Shown: piece by piece, positions 9,144 through 19,902 of the stretch
Position numbering within the stretch: position 1 is the stretch's first letter
How the letters are laid out: every line of letters starts with the position of its first letter
Origin: Protonemura montana
Lineage: Eukaryota; Arthropoda; Insecta; Plecoptera; Nemouridae
Length of the DNA stretch: 64,000 bases
Reading direction: 5' to 3'
Assembly: GCA_947568835.1 (NCBI GenBank)
Contig: OX387606.1
Location: 4,278,001-4,342,000 of the forward strand
Program-made: the position numbers and the translations under genes
The notes under the pieces: generated by a model
Databases searched by the model: none
What the model was told of the DNA's origin: nothing
Seen by the model: only the letters and a program-made list of their open reading frames with translations

Positions 9144-12100
9144 CTGCAAGACAAAGACAAATGATGATTATGCGCAGTCCGGTCTTGAGAACACGGACAC
9201 AACAGCTTGTCGTGATGGAAAATCAGTTTCTTTCAAGATCACCGAACACTGCTCTGGGGCATTAGCCCCAGTTCAATTAGTTCTGTTCGGGAGTGAAGTT
9301 GGAGGGTGCTAAGTCAGTACCACAGCTTCACTTGCCTTATCACTTGGCCATGCTATCGAGAGGTTGATCACAATTGTAATACATGTATATAACCTCTTGA
9401 TAGCAGATTAGAGGAGGAATCTTGTTGTAACGTCCTTGTAAGTCGTCGGTGCACCCATGCTTACATGCCTACACCGGGTTTTCTCCGTTCTAGGCTACGT
9501 TCATGAATTCTTTCATTTTTTCAATCGCCTATTCATTGACCGACGACAGAAGACCATTGCCACATGTTCTGTTTTCTAAACAGTGCGTCATTAAGGACCT
9601 CAATCGAAGGAAACAGCCACTCAAATAATTAAGACCACAAAATTTCTTATTTGTCCTATTTGCAGTCATAGAAGCTTAATGAAAAATTAAGTGAAACTGC
9701 TCACCTTTTCGTGTGGGTAATTTCTGAAGGACCGGCGCAGTATATCGGCGCTCAGAATATCTGAGCTGTCACTGTTGGTGAATGTGCTACCTGATCGTGA
9801 CCTGGTCTTCGGGTTCAGATCGGGTACCGTAAGCGAGTAGATGTCCCCGTTGTGGACGGACACGTTATAAAGCGACCCGTTGGCGGACAGTGGTATCGGA
9901 GTCATCTGCAGGCCTTGGTCATCGCCGTCGGACTCGGGACGGAATATCCGAGCCCTGTTCTCCTCACCCATGTGCACAGCGCCGTAGAGGTGGGCAAAGT
10001 GGTCTCTGGAAAGAAAATCAAATTGTATATGAAAAGGAAATTAGATTTCGTTTCACGTTGTAAAAATTTGAATGTTTTATGGTCCATCATTAGTTGAGGC
10101 ACTTACGTAAGGAACAACTTTGTGTTGAGCCTAGTCAGTTTGTTTTTCGGCTTGTTCACCAGAAATATCCTTTGCATGAAGGTCTTGTCGATGTAGGTCA
10201 GTTTTTTCTAGATCACAAAATCAATGTCATGCAAAGTTCTGTAAACCACGCAAAAATCACTGGCCTTTGAGCGTACGTCGCCGTCGTGAACGACTTACCT
10301 TGATAAAGTGGTCTCGCCGCACTCCCGTTATCTCTTCGATGCCGGCTATCACGTTGCTAATGAGCTAAAGAGTAAAAAAATGTGCAATTAGTGACCTTCC
10401 TTCTCATTAGTGCGGCCTGCAGTTAGGAAAAATCTCCACCTTGACTTACATTGTCGTTGATTTCTTCACACATTTGTCTTTTGTCTGTTCTGTCTCGCTT
10501 GATGCTCAGCCACCCGACTATTGGCTTGATTGTACCTCCCTGAAAAAGTGCACTCTTTATTTTGTTTATCTCTATGTCGGCATTGAGAGTATCCCATCGA
10601 AATCTCTCGCGTCGTTGTGTAGGTCAAGGAAAGAGAGTACTTGAAACGCATACAGTAAGTAGCAGTGTAAATAATAGTTGGCTATTTCTGTGACAAGTGT
10701 TCAGCGCGTAGTAACTTTGGATTACCATCAAGGTGCACCATGAATGACCCTGTGGTTATTATGCTGATAGCTAAATATCTTAACGGAAAATTTTTGCAAT
10801 GGACTCTTACGGCACTATTTAATCCTTTTTAGACCGACTTGACTACAGCGTAAAAATTGCATTGAGAAATAGACATTTTCAAATCTCCCTACTTTTTTGG
10901 TGTACAATTCACCAAATTTTAACTATCAGCACACATTTTCTTGTCGTAACAACTTGCGAAATACAATAAATCAATACCTGGACGAAGACGGTGAAGAATA
11001 TGACGACCAGAGTAGTTGTCACCAACAGTTGTTTAGACTGGATGTCATTCTGGTCGATGGTCTGCACCAGTGAGAAGGCGATGGCACCGCGCAGACCCCC
11101 GTACGCCAGGATCAACTGCTCTTTGAACTTGATGGGCGTCGAGCGGACGAGGTTGGCCAATGCAGTCAAAAGGTAGACTCCAGCGAAGCGGCACACGAAG
11201 CAAAGGAATAGCGACCACAGGACGAAACCAGTGCTCCAGACGTGGTTATCGCTCACGATTACAATGCCCAGGAACAAGAAGATTATCGCTTCGCTGGTAG
11301 CACTGGAAATAATAAACTAATTATTCTTCTGAAGAGTCAGTCAAAGTTGTATAGGGCGCTCACAAAACTCCAGGAAGTTTTTCTCATGTTTTACCGCTAG
11401 CATCAAGCTTTTGGGAGAATAGTTTAGGTAAGGCTATTGTCAATACCATTGGTAAATACCAGTGATGGCTATGAAACCTGGACATACGTGGAGTCCATGA
11501 CAGAGACTTGAGGCTTTTCGTAGAGGAAATTAATTAATAACAACCGATCAAATACCCAGATTTTTAAATCAAATCTTAATTCCACGAACTGTCAATCAAT
11601 CCTCAATCAATAGCATGATTATCGCTAATCCATTGTCTTTATCTTCATGTTAGTAGGGCGTGCACACTGAAGAATGTCCCAAACATGGTCCTATCAGATA
11701 TACAGATAAAAGAAGCTTGTATTTGATGATTATATCATGCCCATGTTCTGCGAGTGGCATCATTACCTTATCATCTTCGTGAAATAGATGACAGTAGTTT
11801 GCGATTTTCGGGACATATTTTTTAGCGCGTAGTGTGCTTGCATCAGGCCGCACGCGATTATGCTGGAAACGAAAGCATTAATTAGGTTGTTTTTTTACAG
11901 TACGTTTTCCCACGAGGATATTTCATAAATACTCGTTGTTTGTGACAGTATGTACCTTAGGATTCCAGAGAAATGGAACAATTCTGCGACGAGGTACGAG
12001 AGATATGCGACCCCCAAAACCGCCAATGGCTCCACCACTAAAAACCAGAAGCGCAAAGGGTCAAGGACGAAACCTCAAGGATGGAGACGTGGATGAATTT

Positions 12101-15100
12101 CAAGCAAATTCTTGATGTTGCTCTAGGTCGAATTCTTTGCAATCATCGATGATTATGAGAAACTTATTGAATTTCTTCGATTGCTTGAGCCAACTTCGAT
12201 GTGTCACTGATGTTGTCAAAAAAGGAAATGAGTCACAAAGAATAACCGACTATCGCCGCTGTGGCTCTTTTATGTCTTATTTCAGTATACCTCGTATTTC
12301 GTTCTGCTGGGTAGTGCGGGTGATCAGCGCCGTGAGGAGGCCGAAGACTGCCCCTATGACTGACCCTCCTATGCTGGACGCCAGGAAGGCGGCCACAGCG
12401 ATGCCGTACTGCTCTCCGGGGATGTGTGACATGCCGTGGAAGGTGACCATGGTAGCATAGAGCACCACTGTCACGGCGTCTGCAAGCATCGCGATTGTAT
12501 AAGACTCGGAAGCGTGGGTCACAAGTCTTCTTACATTCTAGCCAGCGAGAGAAGATATCAAAACATGGACTGCCCCATCGACTAACCCATTAATTACATT
12601 TCAGTAGTGATTTCAGAGGAGGCGTTTCAAAATACTTATTTCGCATGAATATCGTATGAATTTTGTTTGCAATAGCCTGGAAATCGACCCGTTTTTAGAC
12701 GACAAAGCGTTGGAGCAAAACCGAAATAGCAGATATCGAAAGAGGCTATTTTAGTGTTGGGCCGCCCCAAAATATTGGTGACGCCTCTGTCCGAAAAACA
12801 TTTTATCTAAAAAAAAAAAAAAAAATATCGTGAAGCCATTCTATTAGAGCCAGTTTTGGAATGTTATTACAGCTTAGGGAAACGCAACGGAACAAGTGTG
12901 TTTCATGCGTTTCAACTAGCACTATTGATGAAACCTGTTCAAGGAGATTTCTTTTCAAGGAAAATTATACAAAGTGAGCTATTTGGATATGAAAATTCAA
13001 TGTCGATACACACTTGTTTAATTGTTCTTCTATGTCCCCCTCCCTCTCCCTTCCTGGTTGGCTGATGATCACCAAACTCCCACTTTTTTTAACACTAGAC
13101 CACTGCTCCCATTTAAACAGACTTTTAATCACTTTGTGCGACTTACATAGTTTTGAAACATTATTATTTGTTGACAATGGTCGCAGTCAGATATTATTGC
13201 CATTGAATTATTTTATAACACCGCGATAACCTAAAAATGAATTAAGGTACATATAGACACAATAATCGTTCAGCGTTACCGAGAAAGAGAATATTGTGGG
13301 TTTTCTGCAATGTCAAAAGCTTATTGGATAATGACCATCGTGTCTCGTCAATTGATCTCTGATCGGTGTGTTTCGCTTAATCGCTTGTGCCAAATCTTGT
13401 TGTCGTAAAGATAAGATGTTTTACAAGCCTCTGAATCGGCGATAGAACGCAATAAGATCGGCCAATAGCTCGCGCTAATTCGATGCCAGATTAAGAATTA
13501 AGATGGTATCTCGATCGAAAGAAAGCAAATCGATGTTATTCGCAGCAGTGTATTGGCTCCATCACCAGTTGCCAATCTCTACCGGCATTCTCTGATTGTT
13601 TTTATTGACACACTATTATGATTGATAACAATTTGGCTTCATTTAGAATGATCGATCGCCTTAGGATTTATTTTTTGCTTTGCACATCTCTACATTTTAC
13701 ATCTCATCTCATACAATTTCAGATTAATTGTTGCACTCTATATCATTTTTTTTCGTGCAGTTATACAAGTGCAAAATGGAGATTAAAAAAAACCGAAAGG
13801 GCAATAAATCATTGCATTGGAAGTGAATTAATGGAACGCGGATTGTTTTCTGGGCTCATTATTTTATATTTAGAAAATTGTAAGTAATTACCGGTTGCTC
13901 TCCAGGTAAAAAAAAAAAAAAAAAACAAAAATCACTCTAGCACAAATATTCAAAATTGGTGTTTTTTGAAGATTACACCTACATAGAAAATGTTGTTTCA
14001 ATGCTCAGGACATACCGTTAAAGAGTGACTCGCCGAAGACAAGATAATAGAGGTCTTTGTTGATGCCGATCTCCTGGAAGATTGCGAGGACGGCAACGGG
14101 GTCGACTGCAGCAATCAGCGTCGAGAACACCAGGCAGTCGATGAGGCGCAACTCAAAGGGCAGCCAGCCCATCGCCCCAATCGATGCCAGTCCGTATAGG
14201 AGAGGTCCTGGACCAAAATCAGGAACTATGTCACCTATTGAATTTTCATTCAACCTCACGAATGTTAGCTTTAAGAAAACTATGTGTTCAAAAAGCACAG
14301 TTTAATCGCATTATATCATCAGTCTTCCACAGTATTTCGCACGGAATTTTCATCGGATTACTTACCAATTGTGAATATGTTGAAAATTGTTCCCTGTAAG
14401 TAAAAAATAACAAATTGTATTAATTTTGCCTTGTAAGTGGTATAGGTAATATGATGAGTGATTTTCTATCTGTTAGAATCGTGACTTACGACGACGGCGA
14501 AGAGCAGAACTGTGCCCATATTGTCAGCAAACGCCTTGTCATAAAGCGAATAGGCCGCTTCTAAAATCACACTGCAAGAAGAAAATTCATTAGCGGCCAA
14601 TTGCTGGCTGTTAACGACCACTAAGTCTACATATCTTAAGTGATGCTTACGGTGGCAGTAAGATGAAGAAGAAGGATCGCGGAGTGAACTTTGGCACTGC
14701 CACCGACTCTCGGAGCATGTTGACGATGTAGTCCGCGAAGTTGCCATCTACGGGCTGGCTCGAGAAGCTAAAATGGTGCAGGAGTTAGCATTGAGTCTAC
14801 CCTGGGAGCGTTGCTCAGTTGCTAAGACCGATGTACAGATCAGAATACTTACAAAATTATGGCGCCCACGGCAACACCGACCGTGATCATCAGGCTGTAA
14901 AAGGCGGATTGAAATTTAATTTTGAAGTTATTTTCTTTTAATGCTGAGCTAGAAATTAGGTTTAGAAACAATCTTACCATGACTCTGGTATTCTTGACGA
15001 CAGCCAATGAGCGTGATGAAAAGCTGCAAAGGAAATATCAGTTATTTTGAGTCTGAGATAATGAAAAGCATTTAAATCATGAAATCATGAGTGCTGCAAG

Positions 15101-15384
15101 CTTTCAGTATTTCTTTAGAAGCGGGTCGACCACAAGAAAACACAAAACCAAACGCCATTACTACAGCAAATATCCGCTAGATAAGTTTCTTGCTAAAAAT
15201 AGGCACTACTTTGCCAAGCATGCTCACCAATCCTCGCGAGGCCGCACACAATGGTGAAGGAAGTGAAGGTGATGAAGACGCCGACTTCCTCCCAGCGCCA
15301 GGTGGCGATGTGCACCCCACTGTGGTCGTTGGCCAACGCACCCTGCGTTACCACGCTCAAGACGAGCAGCGCTGCGTGCCACAT
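8922..15384 (-). CDS. Nhe: Na+/H+ exchanger (SLC9A, NHE2/NHE3-type), complete
   Basis: Sixteen exons join without phase conflict into 711 codons. In order of transcription: 15384-15228, 15023-14978, 14894-14853, 14767-14651, 14571-14490, 14393-14366, 14207-14016, 12479-12291, 12037-11956, 11862-11767, 11302-10978, 10539-10450, 10364-10299, 10207-10107, 10005-9705, 9143-8922. It is an electroneutral plasma-membrane antiporter by family. Residues 1-20 form a signal peptide, followed by about 12 membrane spans. Transport hallmarks are AAVDPVAVL (190-198), FGESLFND (215-222) and AYGGLRGA (410-417); the cytosolic tail follows from about residue 453. The ATG has G at -3 and an in-frame TGA 27 bases upstream. 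The tail is shorter than that of mammalian NHE3. No key transport residue appears lost. Confidence 0.93.
9225..9345 (+). repeat. SINE-like element sharing its tail with the 5S-derived element at 24.2 kb
   Basis: Lies in the last NHE intron, on the opposite strand. GTTCTGTTCGGGAGTGAAG and the following ~60 bases match the tail of the minus-strand 5S-derived element at 24245-24165 (GTTCTATTCGGGAGAGAGG). The upstream part, GATCACCGAACACTGC, may be a collapsed 5S remnant. Confidence 0.5.
9705..10005 (-). CDS. Nhe: NHE exon 15
   Basis: Regulatory tail rich in Ser/Thr (RSRSGSTFTNSDSSDILSAD). No strong family match beyond position; the phase and splice sites fit on both sides. Confidence 0.85.
10107..10207 (-). 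CDS. Nhe: NHE exon 14
   Basis: Basic tail segment KKLTYIDKTFMQRIFLVNK, corresponding to the W..FD...L.R.L part of NHE tails. Acceptor TGATCTAG, donor AC|GTAAGT. Confidence 0.85.
10299..10364 (-). CDS. Nhe: NHE exon 13
   Basis: LISNVIAGIEEITGVRRDHF matches the amphipathic tail helix (IL.GIEDI.G) that binds CHP-type calcineurin-like proteins in mammals. Phase 0 at both ends. Confidence 0.88.
10450..10539 (-). CDS. Nhe: NHE exon 12
   Basis: GGTIKPIVGWLSIKR marks the end of the last membrane span and the start of the cytosolic regulatory tail. Phase 0 at both ends. Confidence 0.9.
10978..11302 (-). CDS. Nhe: NHE exon 11
   Basis: The largest membrane exon, from SEAIIFLFLGI through EQLILAYGGLRGAIAFSL to IFFTVFVQ. 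It holds the conserved Arg of GGLRGA that stabilises the transport core. Confidence 0.93.
11767..11862 (-). CDS. Nhe: NHE exon 10
   Basis: Encodes SIIACGLMQAHYALKNMSRK followed by SQTTVIYFTKMI, matching the C.....Y...N.S..S.TT..Y..K segment of NHEs. Confidence 0.9.
11956..12037 (-). CDS. Nhe: NHE exon 9
   Basis: Encodes VVEPLAVLGVAYLSYLVAEL and FHFSGIL, matching EP.......YLSYL.AE....SGIL of NHEs. Confidence 0.9.
12291..12479 (-). CDS. Nhe: NHE exon 8
   Basis: Begins DAVTVVLYATMVTFHGM, completing the ND motif begun in exon 7, then IGGSVIGAVFGLLTALITR. It is separated from exon 7 by the longest intron of the gene (about 1.5 kb). Confidence 0.92.
14016..14207 (-). CDS. Nhe: NHE exon 7: ion-translocation core
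   Basis: Carries STLIAAVDPVAVLAIFQEI and LVFGESLFN. The Asp-Pro pair and the Glu/Asn-Asp motif are the cation-coordinating core of the antiporter. Confidence 0.92.
14366..14393 (-). CDS. Nhe: NHE exon 6 (28-nt micro-exon)
   Basis: Encodes GTIFNIFTIG, matching GT.WN..T.G. It is the shortest exon in the gene and is needed to restore phase between exons 5 and 7. Confidence 0.87.
14490..14571 (-). CDS. Nhe: NHE exon 5
   Basis: Continues LPP with VILEAAYSLYDKAFADNMG and TVLLFAVV. The LEA.Y......F..N.GT pattern is diagnostic of eukaryotic NHEs. Confidence 0.9.
14651..14767 (-). CDS. Nhe: NHE exon 4
   Basis: It encodes an extracellular loop (SSQPVDGNFADY) and then FTPRSFFFILLPP, the conserved F.LLPP start of the next membrane span. 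Confidence 0.88.
14853..14894 (-). CDS. Nhe: NHE exon 3 (42 nt)
   Basis: A micro-exon encoding CLMITVGVAVGAIIF across its junctions: a hydrophobic helix matching the conserved LLI.LG...G segment. Confidence 0.88.
14978..15023 (-). CDS. Nhe: NHE exon 2 (46 nt)
   Basis: It encodes AFHHAHWLSSRIPES, aligning with the KIGFH..S..PES motif of NHEs. Acceptor CTTTGCAG, donor TG|GTAAGA. Confidence 0.88.
15228..15384 (-). CDS. Nhe: NHE exon 1: signal peptide and first segment
   Basis: It starts MWHAALLVLSVVTQGALAND, a typical cleavable signal, then WRWEEVGVFITFTSF, matching the conserved W-containing start of the NHE membrane domain. The donor is ATTG|GTGAGC, phase 1. Confidence 0.9.
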
Positions 15385-17169
15385 TGCCGACAGGCAGAAA
15401 CAAGTTTCCGAAGAGGGTCACTACTCTGCAAGACCGTTAAAACTGCACATACGATCAACAGTAGGGAGGGAAACAAAACAAAGAACTAGTTGTCACCACT
15501 GGAAGTCACGGGCCGGTTCAAGAATCAAGTCACAAGGGAGTTGGGGCTCGCGGAATGACCGTCTTGCCAAATGCCAAATGAAGTGCTCCGCGAATTGAGC
15601 TAGTCTTATATCAGCCCAGTGGAGATATGCTACTGAACTTGAGCCATTCGAGATAAGCAAACCAATAGAGGACGGCGCATAGCTCGACAAAGGCGCGAAT
15701 CATTTCGAGTGATTGATTAGCCAGCAATATTAGCGTGGGTCATTTAAGATAGAAAAATTGTAGCCGCCAGGTCTTTGACCACAGATATTTGACCAAAGTT
15801 TGAAAATTTTTTTGATATGCTCTGATGAGAACCACTCTTGGCGTCAATGAAGTCAGTAGCAGCAGTAGCAAAGGAAACGGGTGAGGCCATCGTAAGTTGT
15901 GGATTAGACCTGTACTGGGACATGATTTTTGGGACTTTATAGAGCACTGTTTCGGGATGTGAAGAAGTGAAGAGGGAAGAATTGAGGGAAGTAAACATTG
16001 GCTGTACTGTGATTTCGCAGCGCAATTTGAGTTCGCAACGCAAGCGTATTTTATTTTGTTCTTTATTGATGAGCGAGTGGAGCGAAATCTTCCATTTCAC
16101 AAACCCCAAAAAAAATCTGTGTTCACAAATTAGACCCCCTGGCGGTTTTTAGTAAAATTGGAAAATAGTTTTGTAAAAAATACAAAATTTACGAAAATTT
16201 TTAGATTTTGTAAAAAACCTTTTGGAGTTGTACCTCCTATAGTATCGAATTGATGATCGAAGCGAAATCTTCAATTTCACTTACCTTATTTTATTGTTGC
16301 AAGATGGAGATGTGTCTATAAAAAGATAAATAAAACTGGCTCAAAAACTTCACAACAAACGTTGAAAATTGCAAGTCTGTAACTTTATTAGTATTTTAGA
16401 TAACGGCGTTGAACTGTGCACGCTCGGACCGCTGAAAGAGCCCAAAGTTAGAAGGTCATATTTCCCAAACTAGTTGGCATAAAACTTTCCAAAAAAAATC
16501 CTTTCGCGCGTTTGGCGACAAGTGCTGAACTAATGCTGAAATTTTGAAAAGGGTCGCAGGGGTGAAGGTAAAAAATATTCCCAAACAGGAACGACCTCAC
16601 TACAATTACTATAATGCTACAATACTACTTTAGGTTACATACGGTTACTCAAGGTAAGCAAAGTAGTATATCTTTAACACTTAACATTAAAGAGCTAAAA
16701 TCCTTCATTTTGCTTTACTTTCTCCTCACAATGCTTCAATATAGCGGTGAAAATTTGAATGGGACAAACACGGAAATTCAGTGTCAGACACTATCGCCAT
16801 CTACACCGTTAATTGTGTACTTCTGTGAAACTCTAGCGTTCGTTAATTTGCCGCTAGATGGCGTAAAAGGTTAGTTGAGAAGCGGGTATGTTCGCGAATC
16901 AATAAAGCATTTGTGGATACTTAGCTAGCAAAATCAACAACGAAATCTACAGGAACCCAGTCAACATATCGCATCCACAAAAGAGCCTACAAAACTCATA
17001 GGATATTGTTTGATATTGCACCGGGGCTAGACTAGCGTTCCTCTAATAAGGCTTGTTGCTAATGGTAAAAGCCCACATTTTTTAGTTGTCGAGTGCTTCC
17101 GCGCTGCAAGGTGAAGTGACCTAGTAAACGGTCCATGATATTTTAATATTAAAAAAAAAAAAATCCCGG
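15385..17169. other. NHE 5' flank and intergenic sequence, no gene seen
   Basis: It should contain the NHE promoter and 5' UTR, but I see no TATA box or clear initiator. AT-rich sequence with short repeats follows: a 19-base string GCGAAATCTTC.ATTTCAC occurs at about 16082 and 16262, and two oppositely oriented AGATGGCG motifs lie at 16792-16864. Confidence 0.5.
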
Positions 17170-17633
17170 ACTGCCAACGGGCATGCGATTTAACAATTCA
17201 AATAAGTTAACTTTTCTGTTCAAGAATAGCCGTTTGCGTGGCGTATTGAAATACAATTTACACCCGTGAAACCTGTAGCCAGAAGACTTGCATGTCCCGA
17301 AATTCCACAAAAAAGCGAATGTCCGCGTGGTCTCTCGGTTAAAGGCATCGAAACCACCAGTCAACACGTCATAGAAATTATGAAATTCTGGGTGCAGATC
17401 ACGTTCGTTCTATTACGCAGTATCACACTTTTTTATTGCGTATGATTAGAACAGTAGCGAAATCGCCGAACGCTCATAGCACTTCGCGCCAGTCACACCC
17501 GGCAATTTTGCGGGACGAAACCCACTACCCCAAACCCCATTTATACCCCGTGTGCAGCTCCTAAGTCTAGCATCAAGTATATAGGAATGTTATAGGAATG
17601 TTATATAGGTTAGTACTTAATGTTAGCGTCAAT

Positions 17634-17649
17634 CAGCGCCTCCTGTTGG
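17634..17649 (-). promoter_or_regulatory. CTCF-core-like motif, left arm
   Basis: Minus strand reads CCAACAGGAGGCGCTG. The known CTCF core is CCASYAGRKGGCRS; this fits except at two positions. Binding is not shown by sequence alone. Confidence 0.35.
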
Positions 17650-17668
17650 TGGGTAGTTGCCGATTCTG

Positions 17669-17684
17669 CCAACAGGTGGCGCTG
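17669..17684 (+). promoter_or_regulatory. CTCF-core-like motif, right arm
   Basis: Plus strand reads CCAACAGGTGGCGCTG, one mismatch from the CTCF core consensus. It diverges from the partner motif 20 bases away. Confidence 0.4.
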
Positions 17685-18411
17685 ATTGACGCTAACACTA
17701 AGTACCTATCGTTCCTATATACTTGATGCTAGACTTAGGAGCTGCACACGGGGTACGAGTGGGGTTTGAGGTCGTGGGTCTCATTCCGACAAAATTGGCG
17801 GGCGCGACTGGCGCGAAGCGTCAGGAGTGCCCGGCAATGTTGCTACTGTCTTAACCCCACGCCCAAACTTAAAATGGCAATAGTTGACGACTGCGTCGTC
17901 GAACACACGTAGTTTGAGAAAGGTAACGCGTCAAAGATATCAGCTACCGGCATCAAAAGCCACTCGACGGAGAAAGCTTTTGACTATTAAAATGCATTTT
18001 CCACCCGTGTTCGTTGGAGTCAGGAGACTTATATATAAAAAAAATTATATAACTTATATGTTCGATCAGTCGTGCGTTTTAAGGCATTGAATTCATCGAT
18101 CACATGTATATAAAATTGGTGAGGTACTGGGGTCGAATCACGTTTGTTTCTAAGCGGAGTTCCTCACTTGTGCTTTTTTTTTGGGCGTTTGTTTAAGACA
18201 AATAATTTAAGACAAATTGTTTAAGATAAATATAAATTTCTTGGTTGCTAACAGTTCTAAAACGAACTAAACAGAGCGTGCAGTCGATGTCATGTGGCGA
18301 CCAGGAAACCGGATTTTTCAACATGCAATTCAAAAAGGTTCATCTTTCTCCCACATCCATAAATGTAAGCGGTGCACATTGGTACCGTCGCTGCTTTGGA
18401 AGCGTCTAAGG

Positions 18412-18752
18412 TATCCGCTACCGGGATCAAATCCCGCTCGACAGAGGAGCTTTTGACTGTTGGAATGCATTTTCCATCCGTGTTCAGGAGTCAAGAGACT
18501 TATATATCTCAAAAATGCAAACGATAGCTTGTGTCCACTTGGTCTTGTGGTTAAAGGCATCGAATTAATCGATCACTTGGCCAGATGAATGTGGAGAATT
18601 TAGGTACGAATCACGTTCGATCCTCGACGCAATTTCATACTCTGACCATTTTCTTTTTTTTTTCTTTTGGGCATTTGATTAAGACAGTAGCAAAACTTCC
18701 GGGCGCTCCTGGCGCTTCGCGCCAGTCGCATCCGCCAGTTTTGCGGGCCGTT
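18412..18752 (+). repeat. Composite tRNA-like SINE unit, copy 1
   Basis: It is a direct repeat of 19061-19402. It carries two B-box-like motifs (GATCAAATCCC near 18427; GTTCGATCC near 18616), a tRNA-like GTCTTGTGGTTAAAGGC segment, a T-rich linker and a GC-rich block TGGCGCTTCGCGCCAGTCGC that can form a hairpin. More diverged relatives lie at about 17240-17450 and 17905-18150. Confidence 0.75.
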
Positions 18753-18805
18753 GGGCTTATAAACATTTTGATTGTTTGTGAGACTTGCTGTAGTTCCCAA
18801 TTCTG

Positions 18806-18821
18806 CCAACAGGTGGCGCTA
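18806..18821 (+). promoter_or_regulatory. CTCF-core-like motif in dispersed repeat
   Basis: CCAACAGGTGGCGCTA, in the same repeat context as the 17.6 kb pair. A damaged minus-strand copy, in which GGCG is replaced, sits at 19502-19517. Confidence 0.35.
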
Positions 18822-19060
18822 GTTGACACTTAACACTAAGAACCTATCGTTCCTATATACTTGGTGCTAGACGCAGGAGCTGCACACGGGGTAAAGTTGG
18901 GGTTTGGGGTCGTGGGAACGGCTCGCAAAATTGGCGAATGGCGCGGAGCGCCAGTCGCAGCCGCCAACCTCCCTACCGTCTCAAACCTTTGCCTTAACCT
19001 AAAATGATAAAAGTGTACAACTGTGTCGTGGAACATTCGTGAAAGGTAAAGCATCAAAGA

Positions 19061-19402
19061 TATCCACTACCGGGATTAAATCCTACTCGTCGGAGGAAGA
19101 ACATGACTGTTGGAATGCATTTTCCACCCGTGTTAGTTGGAGTCAGGAGACTTATTTATCTCAAAAATGCGATTGATAGCTTGTGTCCACTTGGTCTTGT
19201 GGTTAAAGGCATCGAATTAATCGATCACTTGGCCAGATGAATGTGGAGATTTTAGGTTCGGATCACGTTCGATCCTCGACGCAATTTCATACTCTGACAC
19301 TTTTCTTTTTTTTTCTTTTGGGCGTTTGATTAAGACAGTAGCAAAACTTCCGGGCGCTCCTGGCGCTTCGCGCCAGTCGCATCCGCCAGTTTTGCGGGCC
19401 GT
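19061..19402 (+). repeat. Composite tRNA-like SINE unit, copy 2
   Basis: Near-identical to 18412-18752 in order and spacing, with only scattered substitutions in the second half. It continues rightward into the CCCCGTGTGCAGCTCCTACG block seen in the inverted repeat at 17.5 kb. Confidence 0.78.
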
Positions 19403-19599
19403 TCCCACGACCCCAAACCCCACCTATACCCCGTGTGCAGCTCCTACGTCTAGCATCAAGTATATAGGAATGGGAACTAGAGTTAAGTACAAAACTAGCA
19501 TCAGAGACACCTGTTGGCAGAAATTGGTACTACACTCTGGACTTATATTAATTTTTCATTTTTGGTTAAGTGTTATCTAGTTTGATGGTAAGTTACCAA

Positions 19600-19682
19600 A
19601 AAGCTACTTCGCCGGGAATCGAACGCTGTCCACGCGCGACACGAAGCACATCGCTTACCATTGAGCTACGCTCCACGAGCTG
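19600..19682 (-). repeat. tRNA-like SINE head or tRNA pseudogene
   Basis: Minus strand has an A box TAGCTCAATGGTAAGCG and a B box GCGTTCGATTCCC with tRNA-like spacing. The presumed acceptor-stem ends do not pair, so I call it a tRNA-derived repeat, not a working tRNA gene. Confidence 0.55.
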
Positions 19683-19830
19683 AATTTGCTGGAAATTAAC
19701 CAACTAAACTAAACTTAACTGTTGTCGATACAATTCTCACCCGAAGTAACCAAGATCTCTCCTAATCACCAACATGTTTCTTCTCCATAATTTAGCAATT
19801 TATATTCACAATCAAACTTTCCAAACGTTC

Positions 19831-19902
19831 GTCTGCTCTCGTGGTCGAGCGATTAAAGCATCAGTTAGTTGTGCAGATATGCCCGCGATCAAGTCCAGCC
19901 GT
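19831..19902 (+). repeat. tRNA-like SINE head
   Basis: GTGGTCGAGCGATTAAAGC resembles a Ser/Leu-type A box, and GATCAAGTCC fits the B-box consensus about 45 bases later. The 134-codon minus-strand frame across this area is not gene-like. Confidence 0.45.

Larger units (their letters stand above)
17440..17860. repeat. Large inverted repeat, arms about 200 bp, nearly palindromic
   Basis: The left arm (about 17440-17650) and right arm (about 17662-17860) are reverse complements over most of their length. Shared blocks include CTTCGCGCCAGTC, CCCCGTGTGCAGCTCCTAAG and CTAGCATCAAGTATATAGG; the left arm has a small internal duplication (TTATAGGAATG). This looks like two copies of one SINE-like unit inserted head to head. 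The centre carries two motifs resembling the CTCF core. Confidence 0.8.

Noticed and set aside
19600-19682. Functional tRNA gene
   Set aside because: A and B boxes are present, but the acceptor stem does not pair and it sits in a SINE-rich block.
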